Positions 10,958 through 23,231 of a stretch of DNA of 64,000 nt are shown piece after piece. The stretch is from Astrocystis sublimbata. Lineage: Eukaryota; Ascomycota; Sordariomycetes; Xylariales; Xylariaceae. Every line of letters starts with the position of its first letter. Position 1 is the first letter of the stretch. A model generated the notes under the pieces. That model was not told the DNA's origin and searched no databases. It saw only the letters and a list, made by a program, of their open reading frames with translations. Location: assembly GCA_022453515.1 (NCBI GenBank), contig JAJNNY010000007.1, positions 1,113,039-1,177,038 of the forward strand, written 5' to 3'. A program made the position numbers and the translations under genes.

Positions 10958-13013
10958 TCACCATTTAGCAACCTCGCCTGGTATCGGAGGCTGAACCCGG
11001 ACGACCTTGTCGCAGTTAAGGAGACATTGTGGGTCAAGAGCTTGTTTAATCTTATTCGTGGGAGATATCTCGTCAGCAGGATTCTATTTGTAGAGTTTGG
11101 TATGTATACTAACCTTTCTCATCAGGTCTACAGTAGACTCGCCGAGCTCGTGGGGGAGGTAGTCGCGCTTGACCAGACCGACACCATGTTCACCCTGGTG
11201 GGCGGTCAGCACCCAGTCAATAGGCAGGGTTAAGCGTCACTTACGGTCACTGTCCCCTCCAGCTCAACGGCCCGCTTGACCATACGGTGTACCAACTCTT
11301 CTGCATCATGCCGTTGTTTGTCATTCGACAGAAGGATGACTAGAGCTGGTCAGTATGTTCCCTCAGTAGCAATCATGCAGACTGGCACTTACTATGAAAG
11401 TTTCCGTCGCCTACGTGGCCGACGATAGTGCCGTACATGCCGCTCTTCTTCATGTCGTCCTTGGTCTCCTCAATAAGCTGAGGCAATCTACTTATCGGTA
11501 CAGCCACATCTCCAGTCCACACCTTGTCGCCAGGTTTGGCGACAGCCATGGTGCTCCAAAGGGCCTCCTTGCGGGCACTCCAAAGGTCGGCTTGTTCCTG
11601 TTGCGACTTGGCAAATTCGAAGCCGACGCTACCGGACTGCTTGGCGAGGTCTCTCACAAGGTTGATCTGCTCTTTGACGCCACGTTCAGTCCCGGAGAAC
11701 TTGAAGAAAAGCGTGGGGGCCTCTGCCCAGTTTCTCGATGTCATGCCAGCTGCATTGATACACTTCATCTGCTCGTCATCCAAGATCTCGACGGCAGCAA
11801 CGGGTATGCCCTGGCCGACGACCTTGGAAACGCAGTCGGCTGCCTGTCGAATGGTACCAAAGCTGCAGACAGCAACGTTGGTGTTGGCAGGCTTAGTGGT
11901 GAGCTTGAGAGTAGCCTCGGTAACCAGCCCCAGGGTTCCCTCACTGCCGATGAAGAGCTTGGTCAGGTCATAGCCGGCAGAGCTCTTCCGCGGCCGCTGT
12001 CTCGTCTTGACCACGGTTCCGTCTGCCAAGACCACGGTGACAGAAAGAACCCATTCTCGCATGGTGCCGTAGCGATAGGCGTTTGTGCCGCTGCAGCCTG
12101 TCCCGATCATGCCGCCAATTTGAGCGCCTGGGCCCGGGTCCGGAGGGAAGAAAAGGTTGTCTTTGCCGAGTTCCTCGTTCAGGTGTTCCCAGCCAACTGC
12201 AGGTTGGACAACAACGTCCATATCCTCCTTGTGCAGGTGTATGATCTTGTCCATCCTTCTGAAATCGACGCAGATGCCTCCGCGGGTAGGGGTGAAGTGC
12301 CCCTCTAAGCTCGTGCCTCCGCTGTAGCCAACGACGGGTATGCGACGCGCGTGGCAAACCGCCATGATGCGACTGACGTCCTCGGTGGAGGCTGGGTAGA
12401 CGATCATGAAGGGCTTCTGGGATTCCTCGTTGCGGTAGCTCGACCAATCCGAGTTGGCGTGCATGTGCAGATCATCTTCGACAGTGCTAACGTTCTCGCT
12501 GCCGACGATGGCGGCAAGGTCGGCCCAGGCGGCCTCGAGGTTCACCTTGGCGTTGTTGTGCGTGGGAGGGCGGGCCAGAGGAAGAGGGAGGGTCGAGTAA
12601 GGATCCAGGTCGCGAGGCGCTTTCGTGCCGAGATAGTATGCGGAAGCGGTAGCGAACAAGACAACTTGCGGCGCTCGAGGTTAGCTTCGAGGAAAAGAGG
12701 AAAAAAGGGGGGAAACGAGAGATGGAGAAGAAGTACCGAAAGTAGTCGCCCATCTTCTTGTGCCTACCGACTCCAGCCTTTCGTTCGCAAACCTTTCGCG
12801 CTCTCCCTTCTCACGAGCGATGCGAGAGATGATACTTTCCAGCATCTGGCCCTGGAACGAAGACCCCGACGACTCCCTCCTGTCCTTCCTGTCCGAATAG
12901 GCCCGGACAGCGCGATAGCCAACGAGACGCGGCGACACCGTCCGACTGGAGGCCGGGATCGCGGGGGGGCGAAACCCTGGCTTGGGGAGGCGAGTTGCGA
13001 GGACGGCGGGCAT
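10958..13013 (-). CDS. dld1: Mitochondrial D-lactate dehydrogenase (cytochrome), FAD-dependent
   Basis: Oxidises D-lactate to pyruvate and passes electrons to cytochrome c at the inner mitochondrial membrane. Five exons on the minus strand: 13013-12737, 12664-11393, 11345-11245, 11194-11114 and 11050-10958, giving 607 aa; introns are 47-72 bp. Residues 1 to about 60 are an Arg/Ser-rich mitochondrial presequence (MPAVLATRLPKPGFRPPA). They are followed near 85-105 by a hydrophobic segment (TTFVVLFATASAYYLG) that would anchor the protein in the inner membrane. The FAD-binding PCMH domain shows VVGYSGGTSLEGH and GAQIGGMIGTGCSGTNAYRYG. The C-terminal FAD-oxidase domain has HVGDGNFH and GEHGVGLVKRDYLP, and the protein ends in the family's DP.CLLNCDKV motif. 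Length matches fungal orthologues. Confidence 0.95.
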
Positions 13014-14407
13014 TTTCGAATCTGGCTGCCTTACAAGAGAGCGCGGATGGAGGCACTTGCTAGATCATACTGGTCGCGTGTTGTATGTCTCTCGTAAAGC
13101 CGAGAATGTACAGGTGGGGAGACGCGAGTCGGGATGGTGCACAAGCTGTTTTAAAGCTACGATACCATCCACCTCGACGACGATTCCGCGATGTGATCAA
13201 CCATAGCTATGTTGAAGACCCGTCTAGGTAGACACCTACACAGGAGCTCGCTTCACCCCACCATCACCCCTCCCCGAGCCCCCTCCAGAGCTCCTTCGTG
13301 TTGCCTACTTGGGTAGGAGGCACCTACTCCCGCCTGTTGACTTATACCTCAACTACCTCTACCTATTTACCTGGCGAGCTGGTAGAGGTAGCATGCTGAA
13401 GGATACTACCTACGCCATCTAAATCTAAGATGATAGCGAGATAGCTATCCACGAACTCGGAATTAGGCTTATTGGGATAAACATGAATTTCGTAGCCTAC
13501 TAGGGGCGAAACATTACATAAAGTCCCTAGGCATGATAATGAGGTGTACTGAGTCTAGTCTTACCGCCGCATCCGCCGCCCAATTGCCGATTGCCAATTC
13601 TGCGGCGGCAGGAGTCCGGCCCCGAGACCGTTTCCCGACTGCGACTGCTTCGTCGAGACTCGAGACTCAAGACCAGAGATACCTACGTAGGCAGTTCCTA
13701 AACGAGAGAAGATCCATGCCCATCTCGCCCATTGCCGCTCCCGCCTCGGAATCTGCGAACTTCGCACCATGCACACTCATGGTCCGCACTCATGGTACGT
13801 TGCTCCGCAATCTGCCCAATTCGCAGCATCGCGTCACTTCTGCGCCTCACGTCCCATGATCCATCACGTTCCGTCCGCTCAGCACGCCTGCTTGAAATCA
13901 CACTCTGGGCGGGATGCCATGCATAGCCGAGTTCATCGCTCTCGCGACACGGACTGCATCCCTACTGTAGATACCGATAGGCCATAGACAAGAGGATCAC
14001 CAAGAACAATGCAATTCCTGACCGAAACCCGCTCGCCCGGGCTTAAACTAGCTGTCTCGGACGAGATGGACCGCAGCATGATGAATGCAACGCTTCAAGG
14101 TTGTCCGTGCAGTTGTGCAGTCTGTGTGCAGCGTACTACAGTACAGTGGTGGCAACTTGCAATCTGCGGCATCGCATTTCTAATCGACGTCTCTCGCTCT
14201 ATCTAATACTACCATAACCATGTATGAACCTTGTCTGCAGCAGCATGGTCCACCAGTCTCTTCGCATCTGTCCGACGACCAAGCGGCTGGGCTCCGATAT
14301 CTAGCTATATAATCAGTCGAGCCTGGTGCTTGCCACTGATCCAAAAGTCCATGACACTCACCCCTTGCACAGCCGAGTGTATCAGCCATCACAGAAATCG
14401 AGTCGGC
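13014..14407. other. Intergenic, divergent promoter region
   Basis: 1.4 kb between the divergently transcribed D-lactate dehydrogenase and P450 genes. Open frames here are short and compositionally unconvincing. The interval 13200-13420 is rich in the CTACCTA/TAGGTA word seen in other spacers. In-frame ATG codons upstream of the chosen P450 start exist (for example 14351). Confidence 0.5.
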
Positions 14408-16215
14408 ATGTCTACGCTTCCTTCGACGGCGGGATTTTTCACCGCAACTATCGACGACAAGGTACAGCAATGTCTGTTTCTCGTCTTTGCCCTCGTTGCA
14501 GTATCTGTCCTTCGAACGACGTGGGTCAAATATTCTCAAAACTCGCTCCCAATCGTGAACCCCTCTAAGTCGTTCGATTTCACCGGCATGTCAACGAAAG
14601 TCGACTTTCTTCAACGAGGCTACGACCTTGTCAACGATGCTTCAAGAGACTCGAATCTTCCATACAGTATCAATTCTGATGTCGGGCCTGTGATCTTGTT
14701 GCCCTCCAAGTTCGCCGAGGAGCTTAAGAACAATCCTCGCTTGGGCTTGACAGAAGGCTCTGCACGGGTCTGTGTCAACCACGGTCATGATGTGATACGT
14801 GAAGCTAACGACTAGCCAGGACTTCCACGCTCATATTCCAGGCTTCGCAACTTTCAGGAGCGATACCAGCCTACTTTTGGCAAGCGTAGCAAAGAAGCAA
14901 TTGACCAAGTATCTGAGTGTGTTTAATCCTGTTTGTCCCCTGTCCCCTACCTGATTTGTTGACATCTTTCCCAGACAAAGTTACCGAGCCTCTCAGCGAT
15001 GAAACTGCCTTCTCTTTAAAAGCTATTGTGGGGGAATCTCCAGGCAAGTAAAACCAAGTCTACTGTGGGGGTCGAATTCGATATTGATCCCGTCACTACA
15101 GAGTGGAAGACAATCAGTATACAGTCCAGTATTATCCCCTTAGTCAGTCGACTTTCATCGCGTGTATTCCTGGGCGACGAATTGTGTCGCGACCCTGTAT
15201 GGCTAGAGTGTGCTGCGGAGCACCCGGTATTGGCGTTCACAGCTGCCTACCATTTGCGACTATATCCGCAGTTTCTACGGCCTATTGTGCATTGGTTCTT
15301 GCAGGATTGCAAAGATCTACGTCGTTCAGACGCGAAGGCGCGCGCTGTCATGCAAAGCGTAATCGATAAACGGGCTGAAGAGAGGCGCAAAGCACAGGAA
15401 GCCGGCTTGCCCATTCCAAAACACGATGACGCTATCGAGTGGGCCAGGGAAGAGGCAGGGAAGACTACGTGTGACGCCGTCACATTCCAGCTCGCTTTGG
15501 CAGACGCCGCAGTTCACACTACGAGTGATCTGACTTCGCAAACACTTGTCCAAATTCTAAGTCATCCGGAAATCCTTCAACCTCTGCGAAGTGAAATGGT
15601 CGAGGTGCTCAAAACCTACGGTTGGACGAAAACGGCTCTGTACCACATGAAGCTCACAGACAGTGTACTCAAGGAGACCCAGCGCCTCAAGCCGCTCTTA
15701 GCAAGTAAGTCAGCATACCAATCTTCCACTTAGAGGCACACGCTGAACTCACTGTGCGTTTCGTAGTCTCCATGCAGCGAATGGCACTAGGACATATACG
15801 GCTATCCAATGGACTAGATATTCCCAAAGGCAGCCGGATTGCCGTTGGCAATACATCACGACTTGACGAAAGCCTCTACGAGAACCCCGAAAGGTTCGAC
15901 GGGTACCGCTTTCACGATATGCGCAATGATCCCGAAAAGGCGCACATGGCCCAGTTCGTGACTACTGGCACCCATGCGCTCGGATTTGGTCATGGTCAGC
16001 ACTCGTGCCCTGGACGCTTCTTTGCTGCCAACGAGATCAAGGTCTTACTCTGCCACCTGCTCCTCAAGTACGATCTCGAATTGCAGCCAGATGGCCTATA
16101 CGACTTTGAGCGTGCCGGATTCGCACTGAATGTTAACAAAGATGCGAAGATCAGGGTGCGGCGCCGTAAAGCGGAGCTTGACATTGATAATCTAACAGCT
16201 GGAGCTCTGGCCTAG
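14408..16215 (+). CDS. Cytochrome P450 monooxygenase, ent-kaurene-oxidase-like fungal type
   Basis: Microsomal heme monooxygenase probably acting on a hydrophobic secondary metabolite. Five exons: 14408-14767, 14820-14916, 14975-15043, 15102-15704 and 15767-16215, 525 aa, all in frame. The third intron (15044-15101) uses a GC donor (GCAAGT) instead of GT; splicing there restores the family string GESPEWKTI. An N-terminal membrane anchor is present (QCLFLVFALVAVSVL). The I-helix signature reads AVHTTSDLTSQ, the K-helix ExxR is ETQR, and the heme loop is FGHGQHSCPGRFF with the iron-ligating Cys near 457. The sequence style resembles fungal P450s of terpene and indole-diterpene clusters; the substrate cannot be read. 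An alternative start at 14351 would add 19 residues. Neighbours form a possible small accessory cluster. Confidence 0.9.
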
Positions 16216-16959
16216 GAAATCCGAGTGTTAACTCTATTCTCATGTAACTTTCTCCAGTTTTGTCAATCGCTTCATACCCGCGTCGTCGTATTTACCTTGT
16301 ACGATAGACTAGCGCTCACTCTAAATTACTCTGTCGCTAATCGAATTTCTTAACTCGATCTTCTACCTATTGTGTCCGAATCATTGCCGAGCGAAGCCTC
16401 AGAATCAAGTTGTTTCATTGATGGCGAATGTGGTTCGGGCTCGGAATAGAACAGTCTAGTGGTAGAAACAACGAACTTTTAGATTCCCTTTGTCCTAAAC
16501 CAACTCGCTAGCTAAAAAAACATGGCTTTAACCAAAGCTCCCCCGCCCACTCTCTGATTATGTGATCTCTTCCTCGTCTTTTGGTAGTAAATTCAAAGTA
16601 TTATTGATGCTTTCGGTGGCAAGCAAACCCGATTTAGCACCTGCTGCCCTTTCGCTATTATATGTGTGATGCAAAAGGGGGCAATCTTTCGGGGGATCGG
16701 TTGTCCATACTACGGTACTAAATATCCATGCACCAGTACCGGCATCGGCTGCGGAATACTTCCTCTCTCTACATCTGGTCGAGTCATTAGAGCATATGTA
16801 TCCATTTCCTCTTGCTCTAGTGGTTGAGCATCTCGTGCTATAGAGCTGGGCCACCCTATTGATCACGCTGGAGTCAATGATTGCCTTTTGTAGTAGAAAC
16901 TAGTTCGTAAAACATGGGTTTATAGGTGTTCCTGGAGCATAGATACCTGATTGGGTAGT
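16216..16959. other. Intergenic between convergent genes
   Basis: 744 bp between the 3' ends of the P450 gene and the minus-strand membrane-protein gene. No credible coding frame is seen. Confidence 0.5.
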
Positions 16960-18134
16960 TTATGCCTCTGAGCCTTGCCAGGAATGTGAATAAAAGACTC
17001 TAATAAACTGACCTGATCTGCGCGTATGGCTGGTACACGGATTGGAAGATCGGTTGCCGGACGTGGGACGGGAACCATGACATCTGGCGCACGATATGGT
17101 ACGCAATGCTCTTGGAATGGCCGGTACACCCATAACAAGAAACCCAAGTACTAGCTCAATTGTCTCAGGGAAATTGATGGCCCCGGTGTACCACAAGATG
17201 TCGCGGCTTCTATAGGCCGCATTGACGCCTATAGTCCGAAAAACCGCGCTGCTCAAAGCACTGCAAGTCGTCATTTCATCAGCAATTACATCAACATTAA
17301 GGTACATAGGGCTTCAGACCAACTTACAAGAATCCGATCAAGAACAGGATCGATACACCTATCTTCTGGAAAGTTGACAGAGGCAGCTGCCATACAACCC
17401 AGTACGGCGTGAGGAGAATGGCCAGATCTGAGATAACGTTCACTATTCCAGACGCAATGCTGAGAGGCTCGACGTTGAGCTTGCAGCCTGATACAACTAC
17501 CTGATCGGGCCAACATAAAAACACTGCGACAAAGCAGCTAATGGAGTAAAAGAAACCATTGCCCAACATCAAGATGACAAGTATTCGATAAAGGGTATTG
17601 CGGGATTGTACAAAAAGGCGCATCCAGTCGGTCAGTATTGCAAGTTTCAAAAATACTACGGCAAGCCCATACAGGATGTACCCCACCAGAAAGCTCTGAA
17701 TACCTTTAGGATCGTTTCGATATTCATACGGGTACAGGTTTGGAAGCTACATACGGATTTTGAGTGGGAGGCTATCTCAAGATTGTACTGCCATTGATGA
17801 ATGTCGTACATGGCATAATACGAATTGTAGGAGTGGCCGGCAAAGAAGGACTACGATGATTGAGTGTCAGTGACTTTCAGTCGTGCTAATTTGAAAGAAA
17901 TTTCTCACTTACCAGTGATACGACTAGCAAGACTTCCGGTAGTCCGACTTTTCTCATTGCACATCTGGCAAACAGGCGAATCGCGACAGCCCAGAGAGCT
18001 ACGACACTGAGGAGGACAATGACCAGCCTCGAGACAAAAGGATGTCTAATTGGTGCATCAGGGGGGATTAAAAGACTCGTGTAGGGAATCATGACTCTAG
18101 AAATTTCACCATCATGATGGACTGAGTCTGCCAT
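16960..18134 (-). CDS. Fungal rhodopsin-domain (7-TM) integral membrane protein
   Basis: Four exons on the minus strand: 18134-17913, 17850-17755, 17695-17328 and 17260-16960, with introns of 62, 59 and 67 bp. The model gives 328 aa with hydrophobic helices around VSRLVIVLLSVVALWAVAI, VGYILYGLAVVFLKLAIL, LVILMLGNGFFYSISCFVAV, ISDLAILLTPYWVVWQL and ELVLGFLVMGVPAI. The layout (short N-terminus, IRLFARC-like loop, LKLAIL helix, C.L..EPL.IASG.+N...D) matches the large fungal family annotated as rhodopsin-domain or PTH11-like membrane proteins. These are often found beside secondary-metabolite genes, and their function is generally unknown. The start is chosen at MADSVHHDGE. The C-terminus after PAIPRA is uncertain because a further small intron could change it. 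Confidence 0.75.
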
Positions 18135-19864
18135 CAAATAGCAACGACAGAACACTGAGTGCTACAATGTCAGCGAGGTGTCGAGGTAGGTGCGAACTTC
18201 TTATCAATTGCAAGCTAGATATTGATTGATGAGGGTCGTAGTATAACATTCCCCTCAATGAGGACAGTGTACATTTTTGAATATCGGGCACTGTAAGCAT
18301 GTCTCGGGGGCTTGATAAAGAGATCAATTTACTGTTGGCCGCTCAACTGAGGGGATGATAAAGACTTCTGTTTTGGGCGTCGGCGGACTTCTGTCGATGT
18401 CAAATTCACAGCGCCCTCATGTCTAGGCTTCAATCTGTTCATATTGATATGATGTTGGACAAGTAGTTGCGATTGATATGATAGAGAAATAGCGCAAACA
18501 TTCAAATGGAGAAAAATTTCGTTGTTGAACTTAACTATCAGACATGATACTTGTGTAGAGCTCCATGCTTAGTGACCTAGATGCTATGTCATTGTTAGAA
18601 TAGTATGTACCTAATAATACTAGTGTGAATTAGTAGATAGGTTTCCTGGCGACGCAGTTATATTTCGGCCTGCAATTACATTTCTACCAGGTAGTTGGTA
18701 AACCCCGAAGGGAACACCAAACGCCGTTATGGATATTATCTAGCACAGTTGCGGTGTCAATCAACTCCCGAGGCCGATGCAAGTGTAATTGTACCCGGAG
18801 TTCCCAACCTTTGTCTCGCCAAACGTAGCCTACGAGTCCCACTCTGTTTCTTCTATAATGACTATGACCCTGTATGTATCTATATCTCGTATTTGACTAT
18901 ACTGCTCCAACATATAGTGCTTTGTACTAGACACATCCAATTCATAGTTATAGCGACATGAAAAAAAGGAGGGGGTTGGGGAGGGGATATTGGACGAGCT
19001 CTAATGACTAGTCCATCAGCATCCGGACACGATGCTGCGACTTTGGATATCCAGGTTCCCGATAGTTAGTTAATGTCGGGCTTCATAGAATCTAGATGCC
19101 ATGGTACGACGCCAATTGAGGGGAGGGAGGACGAACAAAGGATCACGTATCCAAGAACACAAAAAGGACTAGACGCAAGAGCCATGGAGTTATTATGGCA
19201 TAGTCGATACACGAGCAAATAGAAAGCCCGTCCGTAGCAAAACAGGCTTCGTCACCAGTCGGAAAGTATCTCTTGTGGAATCCCAATTCAAATCGTGTGG
19301 GCACCGCAAGTGCAACAGGTATGTCGCGCGCGTTCTTCAAGCTCTACCCCATTTTTTCGCCCGTGGCTCCGCTACCTCCGATGTCCCGTTCCGTTCCGTA
19401 TCCCGTCAGCACCCAGAACCGAAAAAGCTCGGGTCTCACAGGTACCTACCGACCGACCTCCCGTCTTTTAGTGTACCCGATGCTCCACCAATAGTTTCAA
19501 TCAATACTTTCAATCGAGCCGGTGAGGTCAAAATAGCGCCAATCATTCGCCGATGGATCAGAATACCTTCAAAGCAGTCTCGGAAGTTGCCAGCAAGCTC
19601 CGGAGAGCTTATGCTTGATTGTCAGTAGAATATTGGGGAAATTGGAGGAAATGCGCCTAGGTCGGCATGAGTCATCATTGAACCACCTTCCTCTTGAGTC
19701 TTAATAATGAGGCTAAATACTGAGATATTTATACTTCGCCTTTGGTTTTCGCCTTGATAGAACGATTCGGCAAGCCTGGATGCTCAAGCCGATGCAACGC
19801 TTGCTTGTCGAGTACAAAGATCAAATGAACCAACGTTTTATTGACATTTGACATTAAGCTCAAT
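18135..19864. other. Intergenic, no gene recognised
   Basis: 1.7 kb between divergent genes. Several overlapping frames of 60-117 codons exist (the longest at 19275-19628), but they lack motifs and overlap others on the opposite strand. A purine run (AAAAAAAGGAGGGGG-like) lies near 18960. Confidence 0.45.
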
Positions 19865-20820
19865 ATGATCGATGACAAGCATGATAGAAAGATGTGCAGC
19901 GGACCCACCACTCCTGTATATCTCATACCGTGGGATCCCGACTCTCAAGAACATGTTGATCGCATGAAACTCCAGCGCATTGCATGTGGATGGAAAGTCG
20001 ATGAAGTCGAAGGGTGGAGAGAACCGCAAAGAAAGGGGCTAGTCGGCATACATTGGGTGGTAAGCTCACCCAGAGTCTATGTCTACGGCACATTTGAAGA
20101 AGAAAACTAAATTCGTGATAGGTACTGCATCCCGATCATCCAGATACCATGAGACGGTTAGCGAAACACTGCGCGGCCCATCCGAGCGAGGCTGGGACGC
20201 TTCTCGATAGCAGCACCATGATCCTCGGTCGGCCTCGTGCATGCGATCGCAGCCTTCCAGCATTTCACCCCGTCGGTCACATATCGCTTGACGCGATTTC
20301 TTCCAAACCCGAACTAGAAACGAGCCTCGAAAATGGTGTACTGTCACTGATGAACTTCTACATATCGACCGCATTGCAGAGCCTTGGACTTGGCGGGGCT
20401 GCACTGGATTTCTGTGAGAAGTAAGTCATCTCACATAAGCGAATGCTATGTTCGATCCAGGAACTCGAATCTATGGATGCTGACAGTTTCTCTCAGAATG
20501 GCAAGGGATGACTTTGGCGCCAAGGCGATTACCCTGGATACGATCGCGAACGAGGAGTGTCGCGCGGACAGTCCGAGACGGATCGCTTTGAAGCGGCCGA
20601 CACCAGCTGTAAGTTCTTACGTCGTCTGTCACATCTCACAAGAGAAATAGCTTATGTACGGCTAACTGTACTTCGCGATCTGAAGATCACGAATCAAGAT
20701 TGGTACGCCCGACGTGGCTATCAGCTATATGCACGCAAGCAAATTGCTTGGTATGACATAGATGATCTAGGTCGCGAATGGCCTGTTTCATCTGTATATA
20801 TGCGCAAAGATATTAGATGA
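19865..20820 (+). CDS. GNAT-family N-acetyltransferase
   Basis: Transfers an acetyl group from acetyl-CoA to an amine; the substrate is unknown. Four exons: 19865-20059, 20122-20420, 20497-20608 and 20686-20820, 246 aa, in frame throughout; introns are 62-77 bp, and the second and third carry TGCTGAC/GCTAAC-type branch sites. The acetyl-CoA-binding motif A region reads FYISTALQSLGLGGAALDF. The final conserved block is ITNQDWYARRGYQLY followed by WYDIDDLGREWP and a terminal RKDI. These are hallmarks of a fungal GNAT family often annotated as acetyltransferase-like. No signal peptide or membrane segment is visible. A second in-frame ATG at 19892 would shorten the N-terminus by nine residues. 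It lies between two P450 genes and may belong to the same accessory locus. Confidence 0.8.
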
Positions 20821-21355
20821 TACTATGAGCGATTGATACCTAAGTCCAGTCGCAAGACTGCAACATTAGCAAATACTTTACATAGTACCTAGTATGGAGA
20901 CGCCAAGAATATCGTTCATAAAGTACCCCATTCCCTGTTGTTAGCGATGGCACTATTGCAAGAAGCTCTTAGATTATGGCCTGTTAAATGCGCGCGAAAC
21001 TCCTCAAGCCGGAGCTTCGGAGCTTCGGAGCTTACCTAACATTAGGGATATAAGTCTCACATTGGACCCTAAATACATGATGATAACCACGGTAGGATCG
21101 ATGTGCATATACTTGTGTAGGCAATAATCAAGTAGTTGCATAGGTAGGTTCATGCATCGTCAAAGGCTCGCATCATCATTGTCTCAGATTCTCGTTCTGC
21201 CTCGCTCTGTCTGATCTTTGGTCTCGTCTTTCAGCTCAGCATCTATTTGAATAATCAAGTAAGTTGTCTATTCCGAATTATAGCAATGCACTATTGCCAT
21301 CAGGCTTCAGAACTAACAATGTTACCAGCTACATTTCTCTGCTTTGGAGCTACCA
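20821..21355. other. Intergenic, P450 promoter
   Basis: 535 bp, no gene. It contains a short tandem repeat of the 8-mer AGCTTCGG around 21012-21035. The distal part is the promoter of the interrupted P450. Confidence 0.5.
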
Positions 21356-23040
21356 ATGTGGTCTTCAGTCGGAACTGCCCTTGGGGCTATCGTTGCTACT
21401 TACGTCTTTCTTCAGATGCTGCTACGCCTCACGCAAGACAGCCGAGAGCCGCCTGCCATGGGGATTGCCATTCCATTCCTGAGTCCAATACTCGGCATGA
21501 TGAAGAGGAATTCGAGATACTACAATTATTTGAGGTAGGAACTCAATCAAACTCAAACCCTCCCAAGAAAGAAGGTATTGGTCGATGACTAACAAACATG
21601 GCACGAGTAGAGACAAGTACTCTGAGCCAATTTTCACACTTCGACTCCCTTTCACCCGCCTTTACATCATCACCTCCACCGCTCTTATACCGGCCGTTCA
21701 GCGACAATTTAAAGTTCTATCCTTTAATCCGGTGTAGATGAAAGCCGTAACAAACTTCGCATCGCCAAGCCAAGAGGCACTTGATATCGTTCAGCTCAAT
21801 ATGGACAATGACAAAGGCTTCATCCCTGGCTTTTTGAAGGCTGTGTCTCCGACTTTGACAGGCGACATGCTCAACTCCCTGAATGAGAGAACGACTAACG
21901 TACTATTAGCGGAGTTGGATAAGGTGGCAGGAAGGGGCGCTTGCTCTTCTGTTCAAATGCATCAATGGATCGAAGAGCAAATCACCTATGCAACAACAGA
22001 TGCTATATACGGTCCTCATAACCCGCTGCGTGACCCTGATAATCTTTCAGCTTGGCGGTAAGCACTGATACCAAATTCATTTGTCCGGCTCGTTCTGTGC
22101 TTATTATCATTCCTGCAGTGTATATGAGGCCAAGACCATGACCCTTGTTATGGGCATTCTCCCAAGGCTATTCGCTGCGGACGCTATCAAAGCGCGGGCG
22201 TTTCTATGGACGAAATACGAAGATTACTTTGCGCAAGGCCATCATCACAAAGGTTCCGACTACATTCGTCGCCGCCATGAATATATGTGTGAGCGCGGGC
22301 TATCAGCGAAAGACATCGCTAAAATCGAACTGACTGGAGTTTTCCCCCTCATTGGAAATACAATTCCAACAGCATTCTGGTTTGTATACCACATATTTTC
22401 TTCGCCCATTGTCCTCGAAGACTGTCGTCGCGAGGTTCTCAAAGCTGTTTCCGAGGAGAACGGTATTTGCACGATTGATGCGTCCGTTATCAAGGACTCG
22501 TGTCCTATCCTATCGAGTACGTACCAGGAAGTTTTCCGGTTCCACGGAATGGCTACGTCAGTTCGCGTCGCGCTCGAAGACCATTTGTTGGAAGGTAAGT
22601 ATTTAATTAAGAAGGGTGGAATGGTCATGATCTCAGGCCGAGTCCAGCACAGCTCATCATCTCTGTGGGGGGACGATGTGGGCGAGTTTCGACACACTCG
22701 ATTCTGCAAAACACCGGGAGCCAAACGCCACAATCCAGTGGCTTTTCGCGGCTTTGGCGGAGGCACAACACTCTGCCCTGGCCGCCACTTCGCCACCACT
22801 TCGATATTACTATTTGCCACGCTGTTGATATTGCGATTTGATATCAAGTTAGCAGACAGTCTTACACAATGGCCCATGCCGCCGACGGATAAATCCTCGC
22901 AAGCAGCAGCGATGGATCAACCGGGGCATGATATAAGCATCAAGCTTTCGCCGCGTAGTGACCAGGAATGGCGGGTCGTGTTCTCAAACAAGTCGAATAA
23001 CAGGACTCAGATCGTGGCAGAGGATATTCAGGCGATTTAA
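21356..23040 (+). pseudogene. Cytochrome P450 (CYP7/prostacyclin-synthase-like) with an in-frame TAG
   Basis: Three exons, 21356-21534, 21611-22057 and 22119-23040, splice cleanly into 516 codons. Codon 102 is TAG (21735-21737). The frame is otherwise intact and well conserved: membrane anchor (GTALGAIVATYVFLQMLL), I-helix GNTIPTAFWFVYH, ExxR as EVFR, and heme loop FGGGTTLCPGRHFA. The stop falls inside the block that follows VQRQFKVLSFNPV, where related fungal P450s continue without interruption (NPVEAKA-like). No GT..AG pair removes it without losing conserved sequence or the frame: using 21737 as acceptor for the first intron creates an immediate TGA. It could be a young pseudogene, a sequencing error, or a stop changed by RNA editing. 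The otherwise undamaged frame argues that the lesion is recent or conditional. Confidence 0.8.
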
Positions 23041-23231
23041 CAAAAAGCATTGAGTGCCTCTTTCATGTAAGATATGGCAGAACAACAAAAAGTAAGGATA
23101 AACTTGGAGATGCCTCCTGGTGTCATCAATTATCGGCCGATTACACAGGTACTCCTTGCCGGACTTCTCATCTTGCAACTTTTGCGTAATGTGAAGTTGT
23201 TCTAACACCCTAAACTACCTATTTAGACTAT

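Noticed and set aside
11394..12308. 304-codon plus-strand frame
   Set aside because: It is an antisense shadow of the D-lactate dehydrogenase gene, whose domains and splices are clear on the minus strand.
14351..14407. Earlier start for the P450
   Set aside because: The 19 extra residues (MTLTPCTAECISHHRNRVG) are polar and Cys/His-rich and would precede the membrane anchor unusually; possible but less likely.
19275..19628. 117-codon plus-strand frame
   Set aside because: Overlapped by other frames, no recognisable family, no promoter or splice support.
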